From: Blastococcus saxobsidens | Lineage (GTDB): Bacteria; Actinomycetota; Actinomycetes; Mycobacteriales; Geodermatophilaceae | Direction: 5' to 3' | DNA: 64,000 bases | Assembly (NCBI RefSeq): GCF_010682065.1 | Contig: NZ_JAAGWG010000012.1 | Location: forward strand, 1 to 64,000 | Shown: positions 16,173 to 24,981 of the stretch, piece after piece | Layout of the letters: every line of letters begins with the position of its first letter | Numbering within the stretch: position 1 is the first letter of the stretch | Program-made: the position numbers and the translations under genes | Notes under the pieces: model-generated | What the model was told of the DNA's origin: nothing | The model's database searches: none | What the model saw: only the letters and a program-made list of their open reading frames with translations

Positions 16173-18527
16173 GTGTCGACGTTTCTCTACCGCGTGGGAC
16201 GGGCGGCCTACCGTCATCCGCTGCGTGCGATCGGCGCCTGGGTGCTGCTGTTGGCGGTCCTGATCGGCGCTCTCGTGCTGAATCCGCCGCGGTTGAGCAC
16301 CGAGTTCCGGATCGACGGCACGCCGGCGCAGGAGGTCATCGACCAGCTGGGCCGGGAGCTGCCGGAGGCGGCGGGCGGGCAGGGCTCGATCGTGTTCCAG
16401 GCGCCCGAGGGTGAGCGCCTCGACTCCCTGGCCCTGGCCGCCGCGGTCGCCGAGTCGGTCGCGAACGTCTATGCCGTCGAGCACGTCGTCGACCCGGCGG
16501 AACTGATCGCCGCCCAATCCGAGCGCGGCGGCGCGCCCGCACCCCCGGGTGGGAGCCCGCCCGGGAACCCGGAGCAGGCGCCGGCTGCCCCGCCGGCCGG
16601 CATGCTGGTGGTCGACGGCCAGCCGGTGCTCGGGGTGACCGTGTCCCCCGACGGGCGGGTGGCGCTCCTGCAGTTCCAGTTCACCGACCAGCTCTTCGAG
16701 CTGCCCGCCGGGACGGTCGGCGACACAGTCGCGGCCGCGGAGGCACCGGCGGAGGACGCCGGCATCGCGGTGCTCCCCGGCGCCACCCTGCAAGAGATCC
16801 CCGAGGTCATCGGGGTCGCGGAGATCGTGGGCGTCGGTGTCGCGGCCCTCGTCCTGCTGGTCACCCTCGGCTCCGTGGTCGCCGCCGGCCTGCCGCTGGC
16901 CAACGCGCTGGTCGGGGTGGCCACCGGCATCGGCGGGGCCTTCGCCCTGGGGCACCTGTTCCAGCTCAACTCGATCTCGGTCGTCCTGGCACTCATGCTC
17001 GGCCTGGCAGTGGGCATCGACTACGCCCTGTTCATCGTCAACCGGCAGCGCTGGCTCATCCTGAACAAGGGGCTGGACGCCCAGGAGGCCACGGCCCGCG
17101 CGGTCGGCACCGCCGGCAGCGCCGTCTTCTTCGCCGGAACCACGGTCGTCATCGCCCTGACCGCCATGCTGGTGGTCGGCATCTCGCTGCTCAGTGTCAT
17201 GGCCCTCATCGCCGCCGCCACCGTCGCCATCGCCGTGCTCGTCGCGCTGACCTTCCTGCCCGCCCTGCTGGGCCTGCTCAAGGAGCGGATCTGCTCGCCG
17301 GCGGCCCGCCGCCGCGCGGCCGGACATGCCGACCGGTCGCGCTCCCCGTCGCGGCAGTGGTCCGGCTTCGTCGTGCGGCACCGACTGCTGGTCGTCCTGG
17401 CCGTCGTCGCGGTCACCGCCCTGCTGGCCGCGCCGATGACGAGCATGCGGCTGGGCATGCCCTCGGCGGAGAGCTACAGCAGCGGCACGCCGCAGCGGGA
17501 CGGGTACGACGCCGTCGCGGACAGCTTCGGGGAAGGCTTCAACGGCCCCCTCGTCGCGGTCGCCAGCTCCACTCAGCCGGGCACACCCCTGGACCAGCAG
17601 GCCCTGCAGGAGGTGGTTGGCGACCTCGGCGCGCTGGACGGCGTGCAGACCGCCATCCCGGCCGGGCTCAGTCAGGACGGCGCCACCGCGGTGCTCTCGG
17701 TCATCCCCACCAGCGGACCGACCGACGAAGCCACCGAGGAACTGGTCACCCAGATCCGCGACCGCGCCGATCGCTACGCCGACGAGTTCGGCATCGACCT
17801 CGGCGTCACCGGCCTCACCGCCATCGGGATCGACATGTCCGAGCGCCTGGCCGAGGTCCTGCCGCTCTACCTCGCCGTGGTCCTCGGCCTGTCGCTGCTG
17901 GTGCTGCTGCTGGTCTTCCGCTCGGTCCTCGTCCCGATCAAGGCCACCGCCGGCTTCCTGCTCAGCATCCTGGCCACCTTCGGCGCCACCACCGCGGTGT
18001 TCCAGTGGGGCTGGCTGAACGAGGTCTTCGGGTTCGACACCACCACGCCGGTGATGAGCATGCTGCCGATCATCGTCACCGGCGTGCTGTACGGGCTGGC
18101 GATGGACTACCAGATCTTCCTGGTGTCCTCCATGCGCGAGTCCCACGTCCACGGCCACCACGGCACCGACAGCGTGGTGGACGGGTTCACCCAGGCCAGC
18201 CGGGTCGTGGTGGCCGCGGCCGTCATCATGATCGCCGTCTTCAGCGGGTTCATCTTCAACGCCGACCCGATGGTCAAGCAGATGGGCTTCGCCCTGGCCA
18301 TCGGCATCACCATCGACGCGTTCCTCATCCGCCTCACCCTGGTCCCGGCGGTGATGTCCATGTTCGGCGACCGGGCCTGGTGGCTGCCCCGATGGCTGGA
18401 CCGCCTCCTGCCCGACCTCGACGTCGAGGGAGACAAGCTCCTCCAGCAGCTCGACCGGCAGAGACAGGACGCCGCCGCGCCGGAACGGCGGACCGCCGAA
18501 GAACCGGTGTCCACCCCGAGCCGATGA
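16173..18527 (+). CDS. MMPL family RND-type transporter
   Basis: A 784-residue exporter with the actinobacterial MmpL layout: one N-terminal membrane helix (AIGAWVLLLAVLIGALVL), an extracytoplasmic domain, five helices, a second domain from about residue 420 and five further helices. The conserved GLAVGIDYALFIVNR near residue 285 and GLAMDYQIFLVSSMRE near residue 645 contain the proton-relay Asp-Tyr pairs. I chose the GTG at 16173 because AGGGGGA lies five bases upstream. It is divergent from the TetR/MarR genes and overlaps the next gene by ATGA. Substrate could be a lipid, a drug or a product of the neighbouring P450 genes. Confidence 0.9.
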   Translation: MSTFLYRVGRAAYRHPLRAIGAWVLLLAVLIGALVLNPPRLSTEFRIDGTPAQEVIDQLGRELPEAAGGQGSIVFQAPEGERLDSLALAAAVAESVANVYAVEHVVDPAELIAAQSERGGAPAPPGGSPPGNPEQAPAAPPAGMLVVDGQPVLGVTVSPDGRVALLQFQFTDQLFELPAGTVGDTVAAAEAPAEDAGIAVLPGATLQEIPEVIGVAEIVGVGVAALVLLVTLGSVVAAGLPLANALVGVATGIGGAFALGHLFQLNSISVVLALMLGLAVGIDYALFIVNRQRWLILNKGLDAQEATARAVGTAGSAVFFAGTTVVIALTAMLVVGISLLSVMALIAAATVAIAVLVALTFLPALLGLLKERICSPAARRRAAGHADRSRSPSRQWSGFVVRHRLLVVLAVVAVTALLAAPMTSMRLGMPSAESYSSGTPQRDGYDAVADSFGEGFNGPLVAVASSTQPGTPLDQQALQEVVGDLGALDGVQTAIPAGLSQDGATAVLSVIPTSGPTDEATEELVTQIRDRADRYADEFGIDLGVTGLTAIGIDMSERLAEVLPLYLAVVLGLSLLVLLLVFRSVLVPIKATAGFLLSILATFGATTAVFQWGWLNEVFGFDTTTPVMSMLPIIVTGVLYGLAMDYQIFLVSSMRESHVHGHHGTDSVVDGFTQASRVVVAAAVIMIAVFSGFIFNADPMVKQMGFALAIGITIDAFLIRLTLVPAVMSMFGDRAWWLPRWLDRLLPDLDVEGDKLLQQLDRQRQDAAAPERRTAEEPVSTPSR

Positions 18528-19006
18528 GCGCGCGCACTCCCGGCAGGAGGACCACGGGCACGTCGGCCCGCGGGCCAGACCTGCGGCGGTGGGGACGGCG
18601 GCTGATCGCCGCCTCCGCCGTCGCCAGCGCCACCCTGCCATGGCTGGCCGACTGGAACCGTCGGCACACGTTCGGGCCGGAGTACGGCCCGCACGCGCGC
18701 TGGCACGGCGCCTCCGAAGTCGTCAGCGCGACCCTGGACGGCCTGATCGCCCTCTGGCTCCTGCGCGAGGGCGAACGCGACCACCCCGGGTCGCAACGGA
18801 CCGTCACCGCCGCCGCGCTGCTGCCCATCGCACGGTGGGCACCGTTCAACCTCACCCTGCTCCTGCCCGGCACCTCCCCCTACGACCAGCACCGCCTCCC
18901 GCAACGGGTGCTCGGCGTGCCGGCCGCCCTCCTCAGCCAGGACCTCATCGCAGCCACCGCAGCCACCGGACTGCTCCTGCACCGACGAGGACATCGCAGG
19001 CGGTAG
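18524..19006 (+). CDS. Membrane protein of unknown function linked to MmpL
   Basis: A 160-residue protein whose ATG overlaps the MmpL stop as ATGA. It has an Arg-rich start, then about four hydrophobic segments (LIAASAVASATLPWLADW, LDGLIALWLLREG, TVTAAALLPIARWAPFNLTLLLPG, LLSQDLIAATAATGLLL). Tight coupling suggests an accessory subunit of the exporter or a gene for modifying its substrate. I recognise no family name. Confidence 0.75.
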   Translation: MSARTPGRRTTGTSARGPDLRRWGRRLIAASAVASATLPWLADWNRRHTFGPEYGPHARWHGASEVVSATLDGLIALWLLREGERDHPGSQRTVTAAALLPIARWAPFNLTLLLPGTSPYDQHRLPQRVLGVPAALLSQDLIAATAATGLLLHRRGHRRR

Positions 19007-19256
19007 TCAGGCGCGGTGCCCTCCGGACGGTTAGACGATGATCCTCGCTGAGCCCCTGGGGGCTGAACAAACGTCCCGGGCACCACCCCAAGCCTGAAGC
19101 GCACGGGCGCAGGCGGTCACCGAGTCCACTCGGGTTCGCACTCACCCGCCGACGCAACACCGTCTTGCTATGCCGGTTGCTGCACTTCTCCAGCACGTCG
19201 GATACGCGCCCTCGTCGATGTCGTGAAGAGAAGGCATCGTCCCCTTGAGTCGATGC

Positions 19257-19766
19257 TCAGGGTGCGACGGGCGGATCTCCTGCCGCTGCGCCGGCGAAGT
19301 GCTGGAGTGGCACGACGACGAACAGCGCCTTCGCGGTGAACGCTGTGTTGCCGGCGTCATCGGTCCCGGTGGCCTCGACGAACAGCTTGCGGCCTTCCCG
19401 CCGTTCCAATCGGGCCTCGAGCACATAGCGACGCTGGAGCAGCACCGGGGCGTGATAGTCGACCTCCAGGTGCCGGGTGACGGCCGGCTCTCCCACGAGG
19501 TAGAGGACGAACCCGAAGAGGTCGTCGACGACGGTCGCCACCGCGCCACCGTGAGCGATGCCTGGCGCGCCGACGTGCCGGGCATCGAAGACGTGCTCGC
19601 TCACTACGCGTTCACCGGCGCGCCGCACCTGGAGGTGATGACCGTGTGCATTGTCCGGCCCGCAGCCGAGGCACTCCGGGTGGTGCGCTGGCAGGACGTC
19701 CGCCGCTGTGGACCGGTGATTGAAGCCGGCGGCCCAGTCCGCGAGCACGCCGTCGGCCTCACTCAT
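19257..19766 (-). CDS. Hotdog-fold acyl-CoA thioesterase (PaaI-like)
   Basis: A 169-residue single-hotdog protein. The segment GIAHGGAVATVVDDLFGF near residue 70 is the hotdog active-site helix with the usual HGG, and VDYHAPVLLQRRYVLEARL forms the following strands. An N-terminal CLGCGPDNAHG motif resembles that of PaaI-type thioesterases acting on small acyl-CoAs. The ATG at 19766 gives the standard length; an upstream ATG at 19805 adds 13 residues. It lies about 150 bp downstream of the ferredoxin reductase gene on the same strand, so it may hydrolyse a CoA intermediate of the P450 pathway. Confidence 0.8.
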   Translation of the reverse strand: MSEADGVLADWAAGFNHRSTAADVLPAHHPECLGCGPDNAHGHHLQVRRAGERVVSEHVFDARHVGAPGIAHGGAVATVVDDLFGFVLYLVGEPAVTRHLEVDYHAPVLLQRRYVLEARLERREGRKLFVEATGTDDAGNTAFTAKALFVVVPLQHFAGAAAGDPPVAP

Positions 19767-19917
19767 GCGGCACCGGCATCCAACTTGAGCAAATCTCCGA
19801 TGCACTTCTCATGGCTGGTCCTCTTCCTGGTCTTCGGCGTGCGTTCCGTGGCAGGCCAGGTCGGCCGTCACCCGAAATGGCACGCGGCAACTGCCGGGCG
19901 ACTGGGATCTGCGCATC

Positions 19918-21108
19918 TCATCGACCAGCGAAGGCGAGAGCGTCCTGCCAGGCGGTTCGCCGTCCGATCATCGCCCGATATTTCATGATCTTGCCCGGCA
20001 TGTTTAACGCGAGGGCGCCCACGAGCAGGTCCTCATGGCGGTACAGCGCGAGCCACCGAGTGCCGTCCAGGTCCCCGATCACGGTGACCTCGTCGGCGGC
20101 GGTGATGCCGACCATCTGCAACTTGTCGGTGTACCAGTCCGACCAGAAGTAAGGAACGGTGCCGTACGGGGTGGCCTCGGCGGGGGCCAGAGCGTTGCGC
20201 GCGGCTGCGGCGCCTTGCTCGGCGGCCGACGTCCAGTGCTCCAGGCGCATCGTCCGGCCGAAGAGCGGGTTGGGCCAGCGGGCGACGTCCCCCGCGGCGT
20301 ACACCTCGGTGTCGGCGCGCAGTGTCTCGTCGCAGACGACGCCGTCGTCGACCTGCAGTCCTGAATCGGTGAGCCAGTCGGTGACGGGGTCGGCGCCGAT
20401 GCCGACGACGACGAGATCGGCGGGCAGGACCGAGCCGTCGGACAGCGCGACGCCTTCGACGCGATCCTCGCCTTCGAGCCCGGTAACGGAGACACCGCAC
20501 CGCAGCTCGGTGCCGTTGCGGGCGTGAAGGTCTGCGCACGGGGCGGCCATCTGCTCGCCGACGGCACGAACGAGCGGCAGCGGGGCCGCCTCGAGGATGG
20601 TGACGTCGACGTCCCGCTTGCGGGCGGCCGAGGCGACCTCGGACCCGATGAAGCCACCACCGACGACGACCGTGCGGCAGCCAGCGTCCAGGGCCCGGCG
20701 GATGCTGCGGGCGTCCTCGACGGTGCGCAGGGTGTGCATCCCGTCGAGCTGCTTCCCGGGCAGCTGGCGGGCGCGCGCACCGGTGGCGATGACCAGCCGC
20801 TCGTAGCGCAGCCACTCGTCATCGCCAAGGATGATCTCCCGGCCGGCGGTGTCGAGCGCGGTCGCGGGGACGCCGAGCCGCAGCTCGACGTCCAGGGCGC
20901 GCAGCTCGTCCTCGGTGCGGTGGTGCGGCATCGCCGGTTCGTCGCCCGGGTCGAGAAAGGTCTTGGACAGCGGTGGCCGGTCGTAGGGCAGGTGCTCCTC
21001 GGCCCCGACAAGGATCAGCCGACCGGTGTAGCCGCTCTTGCGGGCGGACTCGACCGCCCGCAAGCCGGCCAGGGACGCGCCGACGACGACGAAGGGTTCC
21101 TCGGGCAA
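19918..21108 (-). CDS. NAD(P)H-dependent ferredoxin reductase, FAD-binding
   Basis: A 396-residue pyridine nucleotide-disulfide family reductase that passes electrons from NAD(P)H through FAD to the ferredoxin of a P450. FAD motif VVVGASLAGLRAVESARKSG is at the N-terminus, ATGAR marks the middle of the FAD fold, VVVGGGFIGSEVASAA near residue 150 binds NAD(P)H, and VYAAGDVARWPN near residue 275 is the second FAD motif. A reductase-type C-terminal domain follows. The start is TTG at 21108, four bases after GGAGG. It belongs with the ferredoxin and P450 genes upstream, from which a decayed oxidoreductase gene separates it. Confidence 0.9.
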   Translation of the reverse strand: MPEEPFVVVGASLAGLRAVESARKSGYTGRLILVGAEEHLPYDRPPLSKTFLDPGDEPAMPHHRTEDELRALDVELRLGVPATALDTAGREIILGDDEWLRYERLVIATGARARQLPGKQLDGMHTLRTVEDARSIRRALDAGCRTVVVGGGFIGSEVASAARKRDVDVTILEAAPLPLVRAVGEQMAAPCADLHARNGTELRCGVSVTGLEGEDRVEGVALSDGSVLPADLVVVGIGADPVTDWLTDSGLQVDDGVVCDETLRADTEVYAAGDVARWPNPLFGRTMRLEHWTSAAEQGAAAARNALAPAEATPYGTVPYFWSDWYTDKLQMVGITAADEVTVIGDLDGTRWLALYRHEDLLVGALALNMPGKIMKYRAMIGRRTAWQDALAFAGR

Positions 21109-21161
21109 ATTTCCTCCAGGGAACGGCCGGGGACGGTGGGCCGGCGGAGCGTGCCGACGTG

Positions 21162-21640
21162 CTAGGAGGGTGGCTCGCGGCCGAGGAATACCCCGACCGG
21201 TGTCAGGGTGAAGGTCGAACCGACGCCCATCTCCTCGGCCACCGACCGCATCACCTCGTCGTAGGCGGTGAGCGTCGGGTTTCTGCACGACGCCGAGCAT
21301 CCGGCTGGCCTGGTCGTACCGGGGCGCCAGCTCGTCCTGTCAGTCGGTGATGTGCGAACACTGCCGGTCCCGGAAGAACGGCGCCGGCGAAGACGACCAC
21401 CTTGCCGACCTTGCTGATCCGCTGGATCCCCTTGAGCCCCAGGCGGGGGGCCCACAGGAACCGGCGGACATCCCATGAGGTCCGGGGCAAGGTGTCGTCG
21501 GTGAAGCGCAGCCCGGCCTCGAGCACGGTGACCCGGTAGCCCTTCTCCGACGGCCGCAGCGCCGCGACGCTGCCACCGAAGCCGCTGCCGATGACCAGGA
21601 CGTCGGCGTCGTGCTCCGGGCGCGGTGCGCCCATCCTCAC
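21162..21640 (-). pseudogene. Remnant of a GMC/cholesterol oxidase-like flavin oxidoreductase
   Basis: The first frame begins at 21640 with the FAD motif DVLVIGSGFGGSVAALRPSE and continues through RTSWDVRRFLWAPRLGLKGI, a typical GMC or cholesterol oxidase start. After VVVFAGA the expected glycine-rich GVGGGSLVYAN segment is missing. Reading resumes in a second frame (FFRDRQCSHITD) and a third (VMRSVAEEMGVGSTFTLTPVGVF), ending at 21162. More than half of a usual 500-570-residue protein is absent. In origin it would have oxidised the alcohol made by the P450 next door. Its start overlaps the ferredoxin stop, so it was once part of the operon. Confidence 0.8.
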
Positions 21641-21828
21641 TCCTCGATGCTCAGCGCGCTGGTGGGGCAGGCCGCGACGGCCTCCTCCATCAGCGCCCGC
21701 CGGTCCTCCGGGGGCGTGGGGTTCAGCAGGTTGAGTGCGCCGTCGTCACCGACCTCGAAGAAGTTCGGGGCCACCGACTCACACATCCCCAGCGACGAGC
21801 ACTTGTTCTCGTCCAGCACGATCCTCAC
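21637..21828 (-). CDS. [3Fe-4S]-type ferredoxin, P450 partner
   Basis: A 63-residue ferredoxin with cysteines in KCSSLGMCESVAPNFF and a third in VAACPTSAL. This is the three-cysteine pattern C-x5-C...C-P of actinobacterial 3Fe-4S ferredoxins that feed cytochromes P450. It lies 30 bases downstream of the P450 gene and upstream of the reductase, completing a three-component chain. Confidence 0.92.
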   Translation of the reverse strand: MRIVLDENKCSSLGMCESVAPNFFEVGDDGALNLLNPTPPEDRRALMEEAVAACPTSALSIEE

Positions 21829-21858
21829 GGGAGTGTCCTTTCCGGTCGGGTGGGTCGG

Positions 21859-23136
21859 TCAGCGCTCCGGGGTGAAGCGCACGGGCAGGTGGTTGACGCC
21901 GTGGAAGAAGGTGCTGACCGTGTAGGAGGGCTCGCCGGACACCTCGATGTCGGGCAGCCGGGTCAGCAGCTCGCGGTAGATGGCCGCCAGCTGCTGGCGG
22001 GCCAGCTGATTGCCCAGGCAGTGGTGGATCCCGCCCCCGCCGAAGCTCACGTGCGGGTTCGGGTTCCGGGAGAGGTCGAAGCGCTCGGGCGCGTCGAACA
22101 CCTCGGTGTCCCAGTTGGCCGAGGCGTAGAACATGACCACCTTGTCGCCATGGGTGATCTGCTGCCCGTTCAGCTCGCAGTCGCGGGACGCGGTGCGCCG
22201 GAAGGTCATGATCGGGGTGGCCCACCGGACCATCTCCTCGACCGCCCCCTTGAGCCGGCCGTCGAGGTCCTCCATGAGCCAGGCCTTCTGCTCGGGGAAG
22301 TCGGTGAGGGCCTTCATCGCGTGACTGGTGCTCTGCCGGGTGGTGTCGTTACCGGCGATGGTGAGCAGCCCGAAGAAGGACATGATCTCGTCGTCGGTCA
22401 GCCGCTCGCCGTCGACCTCGGCCTGCACGAGGTTGCTGAGCAGATCCTCGCCCGGGTTGCGCCGGCGCTCGGCGATGTACCTGCCGGCCAGCTCACCGAG
22501 GTAGAGCATGGCCTCGAACAGGCGGCCGAGGGGTTCCTGGTCACCCATCAACTCCGGGTCGTTCCAGCCGCCGGCGAACTGCGCCTCGTAGGCCATCTTC
22601 GTCCGGTCGGCCTCGTCGATGCCCATCATGTCGCAGATGTTGTGCATCGGGACGAGAGCCGCGACCTCGGGGACGAAGTCGACCTCCCCCCGGGTCGCGA
22701 TGTCGTCCACGATGCGCCCGGCGTTGGCCTGGATCTGGTCGTGGATGCGGCGGATCTGCTTCGGGGTGAACGCCGAGCTCAGCAGCCGCCGGATCTTGGT
22801 GTGCCGCGGCGGGTCCATCGCGATGAAGCCCTGGCCCGCGTCGAGCAGTTCCTGCGGCATCGACTCCATCACGATGCCCTCGCCCGAGATGAAGTCCTCG
22901 TGCCGCTTGGTGACCTCGACCAGGTCGGCGTGGCGCACGACAGCCCAGAACCCCTGGTCGTTCGGGTCCTTCATCAGCATGTCCTCGACCGGCTGGTGCC
23001 AGCTCACCGGACGCTCGGCACGCAGTACGGCGTAGGTCTTCTCCCGCTCGGCGGCCGTCTGCGACCAGAACGCTCGGGACGAGATGTCCGCGGGGTCATA
23101 GGGGCGGGTGTCGCGCGGATGGGCAACAGTGGTCAT
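21859..23136 (-). CDS. Cytochrome P450 monooxygenase
   Basis: A 425-residue bacterial class I P450. The heme ligand is Cys373 in FGGGGIHHCLGNQLAR, the I-helix oxygen motif reads LTIAGNDTTRQS, the ExxR is EEMVRW, and the C-terminus FFHGVNHLPVRF resembles the actinobacterial group acting on sterol side chains, branched lipids or terpenes (CYP124/125/142-like). Substrate is uncertain. The ATG at 23136 has GGAG six bases upstream. Ferredoxin, a decayed oxidoreductase, reductase and thioesterase genes follow on the same strand, and a TetR gene is divergent. The intact set is probably functional although its GMC dehydrogenase has been lost. Confidence 0.93.
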   Translation of the reverse strand: MTTVAHPRDTRPYDPADISSRAFWSQTAAEREKTYAVLRAERPVSWHQPVEDMLMKDPNDQGFWAVVRHADLVEVTKRHEDFISGEGIVMESMPQELLDAGQGFIAMDPPRHTKIRRLLSSAFTPKQIRRIHDQIQANAGRIVDDIATRGEVDFVPEVAALVPMHNICDMMGIDEADRTKMAYEAQFAGGWNDPELMGDQEPLGRLFEAMLYLGELAGRYIAERRRNPGEDLLSNLVQAEVDGERLTDDEIMSFFGLLTIAGNDTTRQSTSHAMKALTDFPEQKAWLMEDLDGRLKGAVEEMVRWATPIMTFRRTASRDCELNGQQITHGDKVVMFYASANWDTEVFDAPERFDLSRNPNPHVSFGGGGIHHCLGNQLARQQLAAIYRELLTRLPDIEVSGEPSYTVSTFFHGVNHLPVRFTPER

Positions 23137-23180
23137 CACGGCTCCAGGGTCTGCTCCGTACGGGTGGCCCCAGGTTGACA

Positions 23181-23279
23181 CACAGCCAACTTTTGTCAAG
23201 TTATGGACCCAGACCTCGTACTTGTCAGGACCGGCCTTCGATGGAAGGAGTCTCCGACAGTTGGCTGTGACAGACTGTC
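23181..23279. promoter_or_regulatory. Divergent promoter region with paired operator-like repeats
   Basis: CACAGCCAACT at 23181-23191 recurs as its exact complement AGTTGGCTGTG at 23259-23269, 68 bp apart, one copy near each divergent start. The second copy runs into the palindrome GACAG-A-CTGTC at 23269-23279. TTGTCA also recurs across the region. The layout suggests one TetR site at each promoter. Confidence 0.55.
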
Positions 23280-23304
23280 GGCAATTGTCAAGGACCGAAC
23301 AAAC

Positions 23305-23925
23305 ATGACCGGACGGGGGCGGCCAGTGGCGGCAGAGCCTCTTCGTCTGACCTTCCGGCAACACGTGCGCGATCGCGCACTGGACGCAGCGCGGGCCCTG
23401 ACGGTCGAGAAGGGCTGGTCGCGGGTGCGCGTGGGCGATGTCGCCGCGCTGACCGGGGTATCGCGCCCGACGTTGTACAAGGAGTTCGGCGACAAACAGG
23501 GCCTCGGGGAAGCGCTGATCATGCAGGAAACCGAGCGGTTTCTCGTCGGCATCTCCCGCACCCTCGAAGCCCACCCTCAGGACGCCGCCGGAGGAATCAC
23601 CGCAGCAATCGAGTACGTGCTCGCCGAGGCCGACGCCAGTCCCTTGCTGTGCGCCATCCTCACCTCTGCACGCGACGCCGACAACGAGCTGCTGCCCATG
23701 CTCACGACGCGTTCCGCACCTGTGCTCGACGCCGCCACCCGAACCCTGATCTCCTGGTTCACCGAGCACTTCCCGCAGCTCGACCCGCAAGACCTGGCCG
23801 ACGGCGTGGACGCCCTGGTCCGACTCGCCGTCAGCCATCTCGTACTACCCGCCGATGACCAGACCACCACCGCCCGCAGCCTCGCTCGGATCGCCCTGCG
23901 CACCCTGCGGCTCGACTCCACCTGA
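23305..23925 (+). CDS. TetR family regulator of the P450 operon
   Basis: A 206-residue TetR protein. The DNA-binding region has ALDAARALTVEKGWSRVRVG, then DVAALTGVSRPTLYKEFGDK near residues 45-65, and a long helical sensor domain. The ATG at 23305 gives the normal N-terminus; the frame is open for 34 codons upstream but crosses the repeats of the promoter region. It is divergent from the P450 gene, so it most likely represses that operon until a substrate binds. Confidence 0.88.
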   Translation: MTGRGRPVAAEPLRLTFRQHVRDRALDAARALTVEKGWSRVRVGDVAALTGVSRPTLYKEFGDKQGLGEALIMQETERFLVGISRTLEAHPQDAAGGITAAIEYVLAEADASPLLCAILTSARDADNELLPMLTTRSAPVLDAATRTLISWFTEHFPQLDPQDLADGVDALVRLAVSHLVLPADDQTTTARSLARIALRTLRLDST

Positions 23926-24408
23926 GAATCGGTTCACCCTGACCGGCGAATCGTCGAGACGGTCCACAAACGATCTGCGCATGGACTTCCACGGGGATCG
24001 GACGCTCGAAGCCGTTCACGGCCATAGGGCATGACAGCCGGACGGAAAGAACGGCGAGGCACCTCAGCACCTTCCGGACCGGTTGGCGGTCGTCCCACCG
24101 TAGCCAGGCGACCTGGCCGAACGACCCGGCGACGATCAGTTCGGTCGAGCCGCCTGCGCGGCGTCTTTCGCGGTGCTGTCGGCGACAAGCCGATCACAAC
24201 GACCCCAGCGCAGGCATCACCCTCCCCCGCCGTCGGCGCACCGAGGCGGTCATGCGGCTGCCCACCGCCGCCCATGGGAAGCGTTCTGCGCGCCACCGAC
24301 GACGCGTTCCGACCGTTCGTCGCCCCTACGCCTTCGCCGGCCTGCGGCTCGGCGAGGCCGCCGCCGTCCAGGACTACTGATGGCTGACGTAGCGACCCGT
24401 CATCGCCG
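23926..24408. other. Intergenic stretch with decayed DNA
   Basis: About 480 bases with no intact gene. Frames on both strands are Arg/Pro/Ser-rich and have no ribosome binding sites. A short integrase-like fragment at 24327-24380 is listed separately. Confidence 0.5.
24327..24380 (+). pseudogene. Possible tyrosine-recombinase fragment
   Basis: One frame reads YAFAGLRLGEAAAVQDY and then stops. The core GLRLGEAA is the usual motif around the first catalytic Arg of phage-type integrases; the intact integrase of this element has TGLRFGEMAAL at the same place. The flanks are not recognisable, so it is at most a relic of an earlier integrated element. Confidence 0.3.
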
Positions 24409-24903
24409 TCACGTGGGGTCCTCAAGAGGCTTCCGAGACCCTCGCGTCAGCTCCTCATCCGTCGCCTGGCCGCTCCCTCGATCAACCTTGCGGCGGCTTC
24501 CCGCCGCCTCGCCGTCGCCGGACTCCGCCCCGCCGGTCGCCACCCAGGCGGCCGCCCACGACGACACCGCATCGAGGACTGGAGCGAGGGCCCGCCCCTT
24601 GGCCGTCAGGCTGTAGCAGGAACCGCCGGCCGAGGAGGGCAGCGACCGCGTCACCACCCCCTCGCGCTCCAGTTCGCGCAATCGCTCGGCGAGCAGCCGG
24701 TCGGACAATCCGGGGACCGCCGCGCGCACGTCGCTGAAGCGCTGCCCGCCGGCGAGCAGCGCCCGGACGATGACGCCGTTCCACCGCCGGCCGATCAGCT
24801 CGATCGCCCGGTGGAAGACCGCGCAGTACTCCGACCCGCGGTCGGCGTCGAGCGGCGCACGCTCGACGGACACCCGTCCCGTTGTCGGCCCTGAGCTGCT
24901 CAC
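24409..24903 (-). CDS. HxlR family redox/electrophile-responsive regulator
   Basis: A 164-residue winged-helix protein. The HxlR signature is GSEYCAVFHRAIELIGRRWNGVIVRALL, with Cys27 at the position used by several HxlR proteins to sense quinones or aldehydes. It continues RFSDVRAAVPGLSDRLLAERLRELEREG (recognition helix) and GSCYSLTAKGRAL (wing, with a second Cys). A 45-residue polar tail follows. It starts with GTG and diverges from the DoxX operon, with a palindrome between them. Cys-based sensing is inferred from family members such as YodB. Confidence 0.9.
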   Translation of the reverse strand: MSSSGPTTGRVSVERAPLDADRGSEYCAVFHRAIELIGRRWNGVIVRALLAGGQRFSDVRAAVPGLSDRLLAERLRELEREGVVTRSLPSSAGGSCYSLTAKGRALAPVLDAVSSWAAAWVATGGAESGDGEAAGSRRKVDRGSGQATDEELTRGSRKPLEDPT

Positions 24904-24939
24904 GCTTGACCCTATCCCCGGCGCCTGCTATCCCTTCAC

Positions 24940-24954
24940 CTTACGGAAAGTAAG
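24940..24954. promoter_or_regulatory. Probable HxlR operator
   Basis: CTTAC-GGAAA-GTAAG is a perfect interrupted palindrome in the 78 bp between the divergent HxlR and DoxX starts. The adjoining AGTA-AG-TACT palindrome overlaps its right half. HxlR proteins usually bind short inverted repeats of this kind. Confidence 0.6.
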
Positions 24955-24981
24955 TACTCCTTGTTAGTGACAGGAGCCAGT

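Noticed and set aside
16137..18641. 834-codon open frame opposite the MmpL gene
   Set aside because: Shadow of the MmpL coding sequence; no ribosome binding site or domain.
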